Source: Mycogone perniciosa (taxonomy: Eukaryota > Ascomycota > Sordariomycetes > Hypocreales > Hypocreaceae). From it: a stretch of DNA of 64,000 bases. Made by a program: the position numbers and the translations under genes. The DNA lies in the NCBI GenBank assembly GCA_025331125.1, contig JAOALB010000168.1, positions 1 to 64,000 of the forward strand, given 5' to 3'. Positions 20,523-29,789 of this stretch are shown here, piece after piece; position 1 is the stretch's first letter, and every line of letters starts with the position of its first letter. Below the pieces are notes generated by a model, which worked only from the letters and a program-made list of their open reading frames with translations, made no database searches and was not told the origin of the DNA.

Positions 20523-21290
20523 CTACGCCATGAAGGCCTCGGCAGAAACACGCTCCATGACCGTGTCACCCATCAGATGCAGGTTCTCTCCACGGGCCTC
20601 CTCAAACCAAGTTTCAAAATTCGACGGAACCTCCTCGCTGCTCCCCACCCGGCGGGTAAAGTTGGACGGTGTGTCGAGTTCGTCGATGGATGCTAGGATC
20701 ATACCTAATCTGGCCTTGTAGTACTTGAACATTGGCTCTTCGTCTCGTCTCGTGATAGCACCATCCTGCACTTCAAAGCCGTCGTTGACGCAAGGGTCAT
20801 TGTTGCAGTACTTAATGTTCCCGGGGTTACCAAAGTTGATGGAGAACCTATGAATCCCCCCTCTTTGGCTGTCCTTTTGGTACTTGTTGGATAGCAGCGA
20901 GAGCTGGACTTGCTGTCTGCACTGCTCTTCCTCCGGCACGCAGCGGGATACCTGGTGGCCGTTTGGGAACGTGCTCTCGCTGGTGGTGGAGAAAGGGTAG
21001 ATGTTGCAGGCGCGGTAGGGATGGCCGCGATGGCCCGTCTTGTTGAGTCCGTGTCGGCCGCACATGTTCTCGGAGCCGCAGCCAGCGGAGATGGTGCGCC
21101 TGTTTTGGAGGTCTAGGCTGGCGAAGTCGAGGGTTAGACGGTGAGTGAACGAGGGCTGGGCGCAGCGGACAGCCCAGCACATGTTTGTGCAGACCTCGGG
21201 CATTTCGTCGCAGAGGAAGGTGATGTCTGGAGGAGAGGCCAGGGAGAGGGTGGCGAGGCCGGCGAGGAGGAGGATCGTGTAGGTCATCAT
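20523..21290 (-). CDS. secreted NucA/NucB-type nuclease-like protein
   Basis: A 255-residue protein with an N-terminal signal peptide (TILLLAGLATLSLA). It then shows the cysteine-rich pattern of fungal NucA/NucB deoxyribonuclease-domain proteins: CDEMPEVCTNMCWAVRCA, GCGSENMCG, an NIYPF block and VSRCVPEEEQC. At NIYPF (residues 96-100) characterised members carry D-E-Y-P-F/Y, with acidic residues needed for activity. Here both acids are replaced (N96, I97), so catalysis as in NucB is doubtful. The C-terminal third (after about residue 185) is a charged extension, with no transmembrane segment. It is tail-to-tail with the Rad60-like gene. The family name rests on the Cys pattern; the loss of acids is seen directly. 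Confidence 0.72.
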   Translation of the reverse strand: MMTYTILLLAGLATLSLASPPDITFLCDEMPEVCTNMCWAVRCAQPSFTHRLTLDFASLDLQNRRTISAGCGSENMCGRHGLNKTGHRGHPYRACNIYPFSTTSESTFPNGHQVSRCVPEEEQCRQQVQLSLLSNKYQKDSQRGGIHRFSINFGNPGNIKYCNNDPCVNDGFEVQDGAITRRDEEPMFKYYKARLGMILASIDELDTPSNFTRRVGSSEEVPSNFETWFEEARGENLHLMGDTVMERVSAEAFMA

Positions 21291-21921
21291 CCTGATTGAT
21301 GAAAGGATAGGCAGGTGTCTGTTAATTCTGCTGATGGTTTTAGGATTATAGGTTGGCGATCGTGAATGAAGTACAGCAGTTCTTCAATGAGGTTTCTCCT
21401 TTATATACATTCGTCCGTCCGTCCTTTGCGGTGTACCATCGCGTATTGCGGGAAGGAGAGACGGAAGCAGCTACTTCACCTCCACTCCTTGATCCTGTCC
21501 TCGGTTTCATTCTCTGCCAACATCACATCACATCACATCACTCTCATCCTCCAGTCTCAGTCTCAGTCTCAGTCTCGGACTCCCTCCAATCCATCTTTCA
21601 GCACCACAGCTCCGTCATGGATCTCCGCTTTGGCACGCAGAGGTCTGAGACAGCAAATTCCCTGCAGTGCCCCTACGATGATGTCAATGTCTGTCTCATC
21701 GAGCGAAATTGATTGCCTTAATGGTGAACCACAACGGTTGAGTAACACGAAAGAGCTCCGATTCTCTCTGGGACACAGGAGAACTAATACGCAGCTCGAT
21801 ATGCAACCGAAGGATTCACAAGTATTAGTGCCTCTCGGCTCGCACTGTAATCATATATGAGCTGACCCCCCATTTCAGAGCATGCAACGTTCTTCAGCAG
21901 CCCAGCACTCGCAAAGAAGAC
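21291..21921. promoter_or_regulatory. divergent promoter region, secreted protein and hydrolase
   Basis: No gene. The region separates two divergent genes and carries two adjacent simple repeats (21522-21577). Regulatory sites cannot be assigned. Confidence 0.4.
21522..21577. repeat. simple repeats ACATC and AGTCTC
   Basis: About three copies of ACATC/CACAT followed, after a short gap, by about four tandem AGTCTC units. They lie between divergent genes. Confidence 0.75.
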
Positions 21922-22726
21922 ATGGCATCATCCAATAAACCCATCATCTGCATCATTCACGGGGCCTGGCATCGGCCCCTACATTATGCCGGCCTGATCA
22001 ATCCGCTACGTGAGGAAGGGTACACGGTTCTAGCTCCTGCTCTCTCTTCAACGGGTTCAGATCCGGACAAAATAGCGGGCAAAACACTTCAAGACGATGC
22101 TAGCCTTGTACTTGGCGCCATTGAGAAGCACATGAATGATGGACATCACATCGTTCTTGTTTGTCACAGTTACGGGTCACTTGTTGCGACAGAGGCCGCT
22201 GTTAGCCAATCTCCCCAAGAACGGGCCGCGAGAGGATTGGCTGGAGGTGTTCGTTGCATTGTCTACATCTCTGCCATTTTGTTTCCCGAAGTTGGGATGA
22301 GCAGCTGGGGTTTGCTTTTTGGTGGTGGTGCAAATGTGCCTCCTTGGGTAACCCTTCATGTAAGTTCTGGCAATGATACAAATCCACACTTTGTTCTGAC
22401 CATTGGTAAAGGATATTTACAGTGAAGTCAACAATCCCATGATCTTCTACAACGACGTCGGCAAGCCGCTCGCAGATATTTGTTCCTTCTCCTTAGTCAA
22501 GCAGAGCATTGGAAGTGTCAAGAGTGGCGTACACCACATTGCATCGGAGGTTCAGTCACGCAAGATATTTGTCGCGTGCAAAAAGGCACAGAATAATCTC
22601 TTCGAGGCTCAGCTTGCCATGGCAAAGCTGGCAAAAGCGGAAGTGAAGATTCTTGATTCCGGCCACTCACCGTTCTTGGTCGAGAGTCAGATACCAGAAC
22701 TGCTGAGGATCATCAAGGAGATGTAA
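21922..22726 (+). CDS. alpha/beta-hydrolase fold protein
   Basis: Two exons, 21922-22359 and 22412-22726, give 250 residues. The intron GTAAGT...TAAAG is 52 bp. Typical elements are ICIIHGAWHRP (oxyanion region, residues 9-19), the nucleophile elbow VCHSYGS with Ser83, and a C-terminal LDSGHSPFLVESQ with the probable catalytic His231. The first elbow residue is Cys rather than Gly, which small members of this group tolerate. The pattern resembles the esterase/hydroxynitrile-lyase-like branch (AB_hydrolase_6). There is no signal peptide, so it is probably cytosolic. The substrate is not predictable from sequence. Confidence 0.87.
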
Positions 22727-23519
22727 TTGGAAATATCAAGGTCTTGATGGACGGACAAGTCCTTTCTTTTTTCACATTCGCCACGTACTCCTCACTTTCA
22801 ACGCAGCCACCACTTATCTACCGATTGCTGTTTGAATACGTCGTACCTTGGCTGATTTACCACAAGGAGCCCAATTATTGATGATAAATCACCAGGCAGC
22901 CATCTGAAGCTAATGATTTGTGGCTTTCACGGATGAAGATATTTGTCCATGCCGTCAGCACGGAATTGCTCAACCTTCGTGCCGCTTCCAGCCTGAAAAC
23001 CACTTCAAATATCACGGTTCGTGATAGTGGCGATTGTGGCACGTTTGGGGTCGATTCTCGCCCCGAACGGCTAACGTGGACCAATGGTTCTCTCCCTGGC
23101 TATCACTAATACAGGCAGAACTACGATCCTGGATCAGCGGCTGTTCTGGAGCCTGGGGGATTGGCACGAGATGGATGTCCAGCTCCAACGCCACAAATTT
23201 GCCATTTTTCTGGACAGCCAGACAGCAGATGCGAAATGGTTCCTTCACAAAACAAGATGACTGAGTTGACGAAGTTTGATGATCATGGCCACGTCAAAGC
23301 ATGCTTCACAAGTACAAAAGGCGACGATGCCCAGGTATTTTGGACACCAACATTATGCTCAATGGCATCACTTCAAGCCATATTAACCATCCCTAATCAG
23401 GATTTACTGGATATTAACCAAAAGCACGTTGATTCCCATCACCACCATTGGATAGCATGCCCGGCAAGGCAAGTCACCACTCGGCAAGGCAAAATGGCAC
23501 GTGCTAATGGCTTGGTAAG
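22727..23519. other. spacer that probably holds the first exon of the next gene
   Basis: The DUF899 gene downstream lacks an in-frame ATG, so its first exon should lie here. A branch-like CTAAT at 23504-23508 and AAG at 23517-23519 make a credible acceptor. A candidate upstream coding piece begins with an ATG at about 23260 (MTELTKFDDHGHVKACF), but I could not confirm the join. Confidence 0.4.
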
Positions 23520-24221
23520 GTTGTGAGTTGTGAGGAGTGGCTTGCCGCTCGTAAAGCCCTCTTGGAAAAGGAAAAGGAGCACACGCGTGCTGGCGACGCC
23601 CTCGCCTCCGAGCGCCGTGAGCTTCCCATGGTCAAAGTGGATAAGACCTACCTCTTTCAAGGCCCCGACAAGAAAACTGTCACGCTTGGCGATCTCTTCG
23701 ATGAAAAGGACCAACTAATTGTCTATCACTTCATGTTCAAGCCCGAGGATGATCGCGGCTGCGCTGGATGCTCCCACATAGGAGAATCCATTCCGGATGT
23801 TCGCCACCTACGGCTCAAGAACACCAATCTCGTCTGTGTATCCCGCGCTCCAGTTGAAAAGCTTGAAGCATTCAAGGAGAAGGCAGGTTGGGAATTCCCG
23901 TGGTACTCGAGTGGCGGGACGGACTTCAACTACGATTTCCATGCCACAATGGACGAGTCTGTGGCTCCCATCGAGCTCAACTTTGAGAACAAGGAGGAGA
24001 TGCAGACAAGGGGCAAGAAATGGTATACGGGTGACGTCCCTGGATTCAGCGTCTTCCTGAAGAAGGATGGAGACATTTACCACACGTACTCGACGTTTGC
24101 GAGGGGAGGGGAGAAAGTCATGCCGACTATGACGCTGCTGGACATGACCCCCCTCGGCAGGCAGATTGGAGTCTATGGGCCGGCTGAGTTTAAGTTGGGC
24201 TACGAGTACGACGTTGAATGA
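23520..24221 (+). CDS. DUF899 thioredoxin-like protein (5' exon unresolved)
   Basis: The visible exon encodes 233 residues starting VVSCEEWLAARKALLEKEKE, a start typical of DUF899 proteins (usually K-V-V-S-x-E-E-W). The body has VKVDKTYLFQGP, LIVYHFMFKP with GCAGCSHIGESIP (a thioredoxin-like CxxC, here C-A-G-C), AGWEFPWYSSGGTDFNYDF and PGFSVFLKKDGDIYHTYSTFARGGE. The chain ends normally with TGA. No ATG precedes it in frame before a TAA at 23505, so an acceptor near 23519 and a short upstream exon are inferred. Members are cytosolic thioredoxin-fold proteins of unknown reaction. The family call is firm and the gene start is not. Confidence 0.8.
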   Translation, partial: VVSCEEWLAARKALLEKEKEHTRAGDALASERRELPMVKVDKTYLFQGPDKKTVTLGDLFDEKDQLIVYHFMFKPEDDRGCAGCSHIGESIPDVRHLRLKNTNLVCVSRAPVEKLEAFKEKAGWEFPWYSSGGTDFNYDFHATMDESVAPIELNFENKEEMQTRGKKWYTGDVPGFSVFLKKDGDIYHTYSTFARGGEKVMPTMTLLDMTPLGRQIGVYGPAEFKLGYEYDVE

Positions 24222-24844
24222 TTGATTGGAGGGAATAAGTGAAAATGAATGGATCCTGTTTAAATTGTCCGGGGAATATGCATTGTTTCCGTCTGGTTGG
24301 GCACGCACCCTCCTTTTACACAGGCTGAATCTGTTCATATTACATCACCCAACTATGAACTTTGATGGGAAATACTCAAAAACAACGCCTCGAATTTCCA
24401 TTTCATGTTCTAGCTTCCAAGACGCAGAGCCACTGACGACACGTGTATGTGCCAGTCGGACGAGAGGAACTCAGCAGAACCATGATTATTCTTGAAGAGG
24501 TAGGATAAACGCCCGCTCCTCTCCGTAACTTGCAGCATCACCTGTACGCCGATATATTGTAGAAGCACTAGTTTTCCATAGCCGCGGAGATAACTCCGAT
24601 TGGCAATCGGCTTAATTAGATTCTTGATGTTAGAACCGAGTCCATTAAGGACCATAGAAGATGTGGGGGGTGGATCCAATGTGTAAGAATGTGTAAGAGT
24701 TTATAAGTGAACCGCCTCGGAGATCAACCCGCGGCCATAACTCGACAATCAGGTTGCATATAATGCTTATAAATTCCAGCATTTTACTGCAACTTGGGGC
24801 AAGGCAAAGCAGGTTCTCTCCCTGAGCCTAGTCAGCAAATCACA
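24222..24844. other. intergenic region
   Basis: No supported gene. It holds the 3' end of the DUF899 gene and the promoter of the FAD-oxidase gene. Confidence 0.4.
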
Positions 24845-26260
24845 ATGTCAGACTCACTTCTTGAGGGGACTGACATCCTCACATGCCCCTTCAGCATCCC
24901 CAATCTTGATGTCCCCGTCGACCAGATCCTTACTCGCTGGCCTGACGGCCATGTCGCCCATCCAGCCATCATCATCACCCCTCTCACCGAGGAGGACATC
25001 CTCTCCGCCATAAGCTTCGCCAAGCAGAACCGGCTGCGCATCATACCCGCCGGCGGAGGCCACGGGTCCTGCGTGGAGATCGATTCCCGGACGCTCTACC
25101 TCGACATGAAGAACTTCAAGTCCATCGCGGTGGACAAGGAAGCCCGTGCCGTGCGCTTTGGCGGCGGCGTGCTCACGGGGGAGCTGATGAAGGCAGTGGG
25201 TGCAGAGGGCTATTACACCAGTCTTGCGAATTCGAACTCCGTGGGCGTCGTGGGCAGTCTACTCGGCGGAGGGCACACCACGCAGGTGGGCTTTCTGGGC
25301 TGGATGGTCGACAATGTGCTCTCATTCCGGCTCATCACGGCCGCAGGGGTCATCGTCGAAGTGGGATCCTCGTCAACCGGAGACGACCTCGCCTTGTTCT
25401 ACGCCCTCTGTGGTGGCGGCCATGGCCTGGGCGTCGTGACAGCCGCAACGATGCGAATCCACCTCATCTCAGACCTCAGCCTCCCCGACAACGACAAGGT
25501 CTGGACTCGCACCATGATATTCCCCGCGACCGCCATCGACGCCATCTCCGAAGCCTTTGCCTCCATGCAGCCTCCCGCCCAGCACTTAAACCTCCTCCTG
25601 ATCTTCACCTGTAGTCCACCGGAGGCGGGCTTACAGCCCATCATCATCGCCATGGCAACATACTACGGCCCCCTCGCCGACGCCGAAGCCGCAACCGCAA
25701 GTCTGCACAGCCCAGCCCTCGTCGCGCAAGCCTTCCAGGCCAACACATCTCTCATTCCCGTCCCGAACGTCAACGACGGCCACAGACTATTCAACGACCG
25801 CGGCGGCTTCAAGATCATGTGCGCCGCCCGCCTCCACACCATCCCCCAAGACTCCCTCAAAGCCTCCTTCGCCCGCTGGCTCGTCGCGAACAAGGATTTC
25901 CCCGACAGCAGCACGATTTTATTCCACAGCTTCAACGCTTCGGGGTTCCAAGAGATAGGCAACCAACCAGGCAACTCGGCAAAATTCGTCGAGGCGCGTG
26001 ACCGAGGCATCCACGCAGTCATTACATCGTGTTGCCATGATGTCGACGCAAGGGATCCCTTGTCTTCATTTGTGGATGATATTGTATCCATCTGTCGCCA
26101 AGGCGACGCGGGTCATCATATCCCCCGAATGTTCCCCAACGTCAGGAGGCAAGGGATAGATCTAGAAGAACTGTTCACAAAGGAGAAATTGGCAGAGTTG
26201 GATAGGCAGAAGAAGAAATGGGACGGCAACGGGTTGTTTTGGAGTCCGTATCAACGATGA
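24845..26260 (+). CDS. FAD-linked (PCMH-type) oxidoreductase
   Basis: One exon of 471 residues from the ATG at 24845; the longer frame upstream has no ATG. The FAD-binding domain shows HPAIIITPLTEEDILSAISF, IPAGGGHGSCVEI with His73 in the position that can bind FAD covalently, YTSLANSNSVGVVGSLLGGG and CGGGHGLGVVTAATMRIH. This is the vanillyl-alcohol oxidase/berberine-bridge superfamily. The usual second covalent Cys block is replaced by SNSVGVVGS, so FAD would be attached once at most. The C-terminal Y-x-N-Y motif of many berberine-bridge enzymes is not evident. No signal peptide, unlike many secreted relatives. Such enzymes often act in secondary metabolism, but there is no cluster here. Confidence 0.87.
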   Translation: MSDSLLEGTDILTCPFSIPNLDVPVDQILTRWPDGHVAHPAIIITPLTEEDILSAISFAKQNRLRIIPAGGGHGSCVEIDSRTLYLDMKNFKSIAVDKEARAVRFGGGVLTGELMKAVGAEGYYTSLANSNSVGVVGSLLGGGHTTQVGFLGWMVDNVLSFRLITAAGVIVEVGSSSTGDDLALFYALCGGGHGLGVVTAATMRIHLISDLSLPDNDKVWTRTMIFPATAIDAISEAFASMQPPAQHLNLLLIFTCSPPEAGLQPIIIAMATYYGPLADAEAATASLHSPALVAQAFQANTSLIPVPNVNDGHRLFNDRGGFKIMCAARLHTIPQDSLKASFARWLVANKDFPDSSTILFHSFNASGFQEIGNQPGNSAKFVEARDRGIHAVITSCCHDVDARDPLSSFVDDIVSICRQGDAGHHIPRMFPNVRRQGIDLEELFTKEKLAELDRQKKKWDGNGLFWSPYQR

Positions 26261-26766
26261 AGCAATGGGACGGAAATAGCATTCTAAGAGAACAGAAATT
26301 GTGCAACAAAGGTTGATATCGTGTCTATAGGTAAAATTGAGGTATATTTACTCACATATCTTGCTGTCAGATGCCCCTTCTTGTGCATGTTAGCACATTG
26401 TGGACGCAAGTCCAGGGCTCTAGGGTATGTCCTCCACTGTTGGCCCGAAACCACCCATGTTCTTTGTGAGTTATATAGGACGCTCGTCACCTGCTGGCAA
26501 CAAGTCCAATACCACCTAGATTCCACATTACGTGATGAGGAATCGAGTCAATCCATTTCAAGTATTAAATGATTTTTTTCCATTACCATAGGCATGGCCT
26601 AGGATTTTGTCCTGTCTGACGCCCTATCCAAGCAACATGATCCAAAGATGTGCCTCCAGCGCCATGAACTCCATCCCTGGGCCTTTGCAGGATTGCCCGA
26701 TCGTTTCACGAAAAAGGTATGCGATATAATACAGTCCCGATCTATTATTGCCCCGACCAAAATACA
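26261..26766. other. tail-to-tail spacer
   Basis: No gene. It holds the 3' regions of the converging oxidase and sirtuin genes. Confidence 0.5.
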
Positions 26767-28542
26767 TTAGTCAATCAAGTTTTGCATGTTTTTGGGCTTG
26801 GACGTGGGAGAGATGGTCCCTAGGGAAAGTTGTCCAGACGCGACAGAGATTGGAGGGACCGAGATAGAATCGCAAAGCACTTTGACCACATCTGATGCAG
26901 AGATGCTCGACACAGGTCCATCCTGTCCGAGCTTCTTTGTCCCCATCCCTTTTGATGTGCTCTTGACCGTCTTGAATTCCCCAAGGGCAGTCCTCTTGGG
27001 TGGTGCCTTGGGCTTAGCCGGCTGCCTGGGCTTGCGACGTGGTTTTGGTGCCTTGGCTGTTTTGTCATCCTCAGATTTCTTGCCAAAGAGCTTGGTTTGC
27101 CTCTTCGCAGCAGGCTTGGGACTAGGACGGGGCGTGGGTATGGCCCCCGAAGCAGGCTCGGAACCAAGGCGGAATCCGGGCTTGGAAGGGCTGACGGGTA
27201 AGGGAATCTCGAGTTTGGTTCTCTTGAGCCGTTCCAGACTTTCGGTATCCTGTTCCTTGGACATCAGATAGTCGCTGCCAATGTCGCAATCCCAAGGAGG
27301 TAGGGCAACCAGCCTCGCCACATCATCGCACCTCGCACGGACGACAATATCCCAGCAATCCTTAAAATCCGGGCCTTTGGGCTCTGAATCAACATTGATC
27401 CACATGGTTAGGCCATCCCTCCGCCCCCGCGTGACCTGGCACAGCTCCTTGACGAGCCGTCGCGTGCCTGGAACCTTGAGTGTGGTACCCACAACAATAA
27501 CAGCATCTGGTCGGGCCTTGAGGTCGGCGCTGCAGACGTTTCCAATGGCTTCCTCATCCGGGTTGTACTCATTATACAGAACGAATCTGGGACGTAGACG
27601 GCCAATTCCATGGCTCCGTTTGCCACCAAAGGCCGTTCGGACATTGTCATGTTCCTGACAGGTGACACACAAAGGTGCCTCAGGACCATCAAATAGCTCG
27701 CCGTTGAAGGGTTCCAGTTGAGTGCATTTGGTGCACACCATCTTTTGCAGTCCACCATGCAGTTGAACAGTAGTTGGCCATGGCCCCTTGGGGGGAAGAG
27801 GGACCTCGGTAGCCAGAGGCTTCATGCCCGTGTCCAAGCAGTCGATATTCTGGGAATAGAGCCGCAGCAAGCGCCCCTCTTGGCTCAAAGACGCTAACAA
27901 ATGGTGAAAAGGTGTTGGCTGTGCTTGTTTAGCCATGTCGGCCATTTCACGGACCATGGTGTGGAACGACTGTGTCGACGAATCATGTCTGTAAACAGAG
28001 GCATCGAACAAATGCTTGCCAGAGCCCTTTAGGTTGTGCTGATTCTTGGCGCGTGCAAAAAGACCGGTGGAGGATCGAAAGTCGGGAATGCCAGCCGACA
28101 CAGATATTCCCGCGCCTGCAATGACGACGATTTTCTTCTTTTTACGTAACGCCGTGACTAGCCTCTCCATCTGGGTGTTGTCTTGGGCGGTGAGATTCGT
28201 GTCAGGCTTGGTGAGGTCGAGATACTCCGTCGTTCGCTCCTTGGGCTGGTAAATCTTGCGCTTCTTGGTTGGCGGCGGCCCATCATCGCCGCTTTTTTGG
28301 GAGTCATTGTCGTAGATGGGCTGACCAAGCGTGATGGAGGCAGTCAGTTTCACGGGCGACTGGGTTCCCGAAGCCGTGGTCGACATGGGCGAGGGATAAC
28401 GCTGCGAGGGATCAAGCGAGGAAACGGGCGAATCCGTCAACGAGGGCGTCTTGGAAAGCGTGGAAAGAGGTGAGCATGGAGATGACGGGGAAGAGTCGCG
28501 GAACAAGCCGTTAGGCGAGGAGAGAGGACTTGAAGAATCCAT
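26767..28542 (-). CDS. NAD-dependent histone deacetylase, Hst3/Hst4-type sirtuin
   Basis: One exon of 591 residues from the ATG at 28542. A Ser/Pro-rich N-terminal region (about 1-110, with PPTKKRKI as a likely nuclear signal) precedes the catalytic core (about 125-430). The core has VVIAGAGISVSAGIPDFRS (NAD binding), YSQNIDCLD, QLHGGLQ with the catalytic His, a zinc site CTKC...CVTC, and VVGTTLKVPG. The C-terminal part is basic and low in complexity (KPRRKPRQPAKPKAPPKR). This layout fits class I fungal sirtuins Hst3/Hst4, which remove acetyl groups from H3K56 after replication. It lies just downstream of the rhomboid gene on the same strand. All catalytic motifs are intact. Confidence 0.92.
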   Translation of the reverse strand: MDSSSPLSSPNGLFRDSSPSSPCSPLSTLSKTPSLTDSPVSSLDPSQRYPSPMSTTASGTQSPVKLTASITLGQPIYDNDSQKSGDDGPPPTKKRKIYQPKERTTEYLDLTKPDTNLTAQDNTQMERLVTALRKKKKIVVIAGAGISVSAGIPDFRSSTGLFARAKNQHNLKGSGKHLFDASVYRHDSSTQSFHTMVREMADMAKQAQPTPFHHLLASLSQEGRLLRLYSQNIDCLDTGMKPLATEVPLPPKGPWPTTVQLHGGLQKMVCTKCTQLEPFNGELFDGPEAPLCVTCQEHDNVRTAFGGKRSHGIGRLRPRFVLYNEYNPDEEAIGNVCSADLKARPDAVIVVGTTLKVPGTRRLVKELCQVTRGRRDGLTMWINVDSEPKGPDFKDCWDIVVRARCDDVARLVALPPWDCDIGSDYLMSKEQDTESLERLKRTKLEIPLPVSPSKPGFRLGSEPASGAIPTPRPSPKPAAKRQTKLFGKKSEDDKTAKAPKPRRKPRQPAKPKAPPKRTALGEFKTVKSTSKGMGTKKLGQDGPVSSISASDVVKVLCDSISVPPISVASGQLSLGTISPTSKPKNMQNLID

Positions 28543-29789
28543 AGTTCTCAAATCGGAAGCTCGTCTCGGGCGGAAGAGAAAAGGGAGATGTAGATGTAGA
28601 GGACGAGAGAGTGTGCTCCGTAGAGATGAAAAATAAAGTACGGCGAAGACTGCACGCTAGACCATCTCGCAGCCGGTGTTCTTTTATTTATTTGTTGAGT
28701 CGATGTTTCCCTGTGAGTCGGTGTTGTTCGCGTTGTGTTCTCGAGCAGAAGAAGGCGTGAATGAAGAAGAGTGAAAGAGTGAATTTGGGTTGAGATGGCG
28801 TCGAAGGGTTGAAGGTTCGGTCGGCCAAGCCTGCGGAGATTTCGGAAGGGGGCCACAGGTGTTTTGGGGGGTGTGGGCGAGAACGAGTAACCAGGGCGAG
28901 CGCCCACCGCTGTTGTTGCGCTGCAGCGGCTTCCAACAGCTGTGTTTAGCCCGTGCGTCAGCCTGCAGCGACAATCTCGGGGGCACCCTGGGGTGGATGC
29001 AGATGTAGATACGAAGTACTCCGTACGGAATACCGATTGTTGGTTTGTCCAGGGAGCCTCAACTGCCGCTCTGTCTTCACGTGAAATTGCTGGTTTTTGC
29101 TGCAAGAACTGGTCGAAACAATGGCAGTCTGTATCGGGCAGTAAACAATAGAATAAGTAGCATCGGATTGAATCTGTTTGGTCTGTTGAGCTCATCGGAC
29201 CAAGTCGCAAGCTCTGCTGTCAGATGGAGCCGAGGGAAGAAGCCCTGGAAAGCGCAGATACGAGCCGCCGCGTTGTCCTGTTCAACGTGGGATTCCACGG
29301 GAGGGATAAAGAGCAAAAGAGAAGAATGAAAATATAAATGCATTAAAAATAGATAAAGATAAATGCCAGAAAGCTTATTGTTCAACAATGTTCACACAAT
29401 TGGATGAGAATATTGCTGTTGATAACAGAGTACTCCGTAGAGAGTACCTACTCGTAGTGTACGAGTAGTGTGACCATGACGAAAACATGCGGTTCATGCT
29501 TGTCAGATTCGCCCCACACAAATCTGACCCTTCAGGGATGTTGCACCGTTGCCCGGAGACCGCCTTGGCGGGGCTGCGGGCCATGCCATGCCATGCGCAT
29601 TTCGGCGGCCACAAACTGCCAGGCACAGCACATCGATGCTACTATAATTATGCCGTCCAATGCAACATTGCAGACATGTCTCAGAATAAAATCGTCGGAG
29701 ATGAGAGGCATTTATATTCATGATTTATACAGAACATTTGTACACAGTAATCGTCTACGTGCTTCCATGATGATACCTCCATGTTTCAA
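28543..29789. other. sirtuin promoter region and rhomboid 3' end
   Basis: No gene is supported; overlapping minus-strand frames here start without good context and do not resemble proteins. ACTCCGTA motifs lie near 29017 and 29431, the first as GTACTCCGTACGGA. The second is followed by a GTACGAGTAGTG-like inverted piece. Confidence 0.45.

Noticed and set aside
28548..29210. 220-codon minus frame in the sirtuin promoter
   Set aside because: No ATG context, no domain, and overlaps several equally long frames, which marks it as chance.
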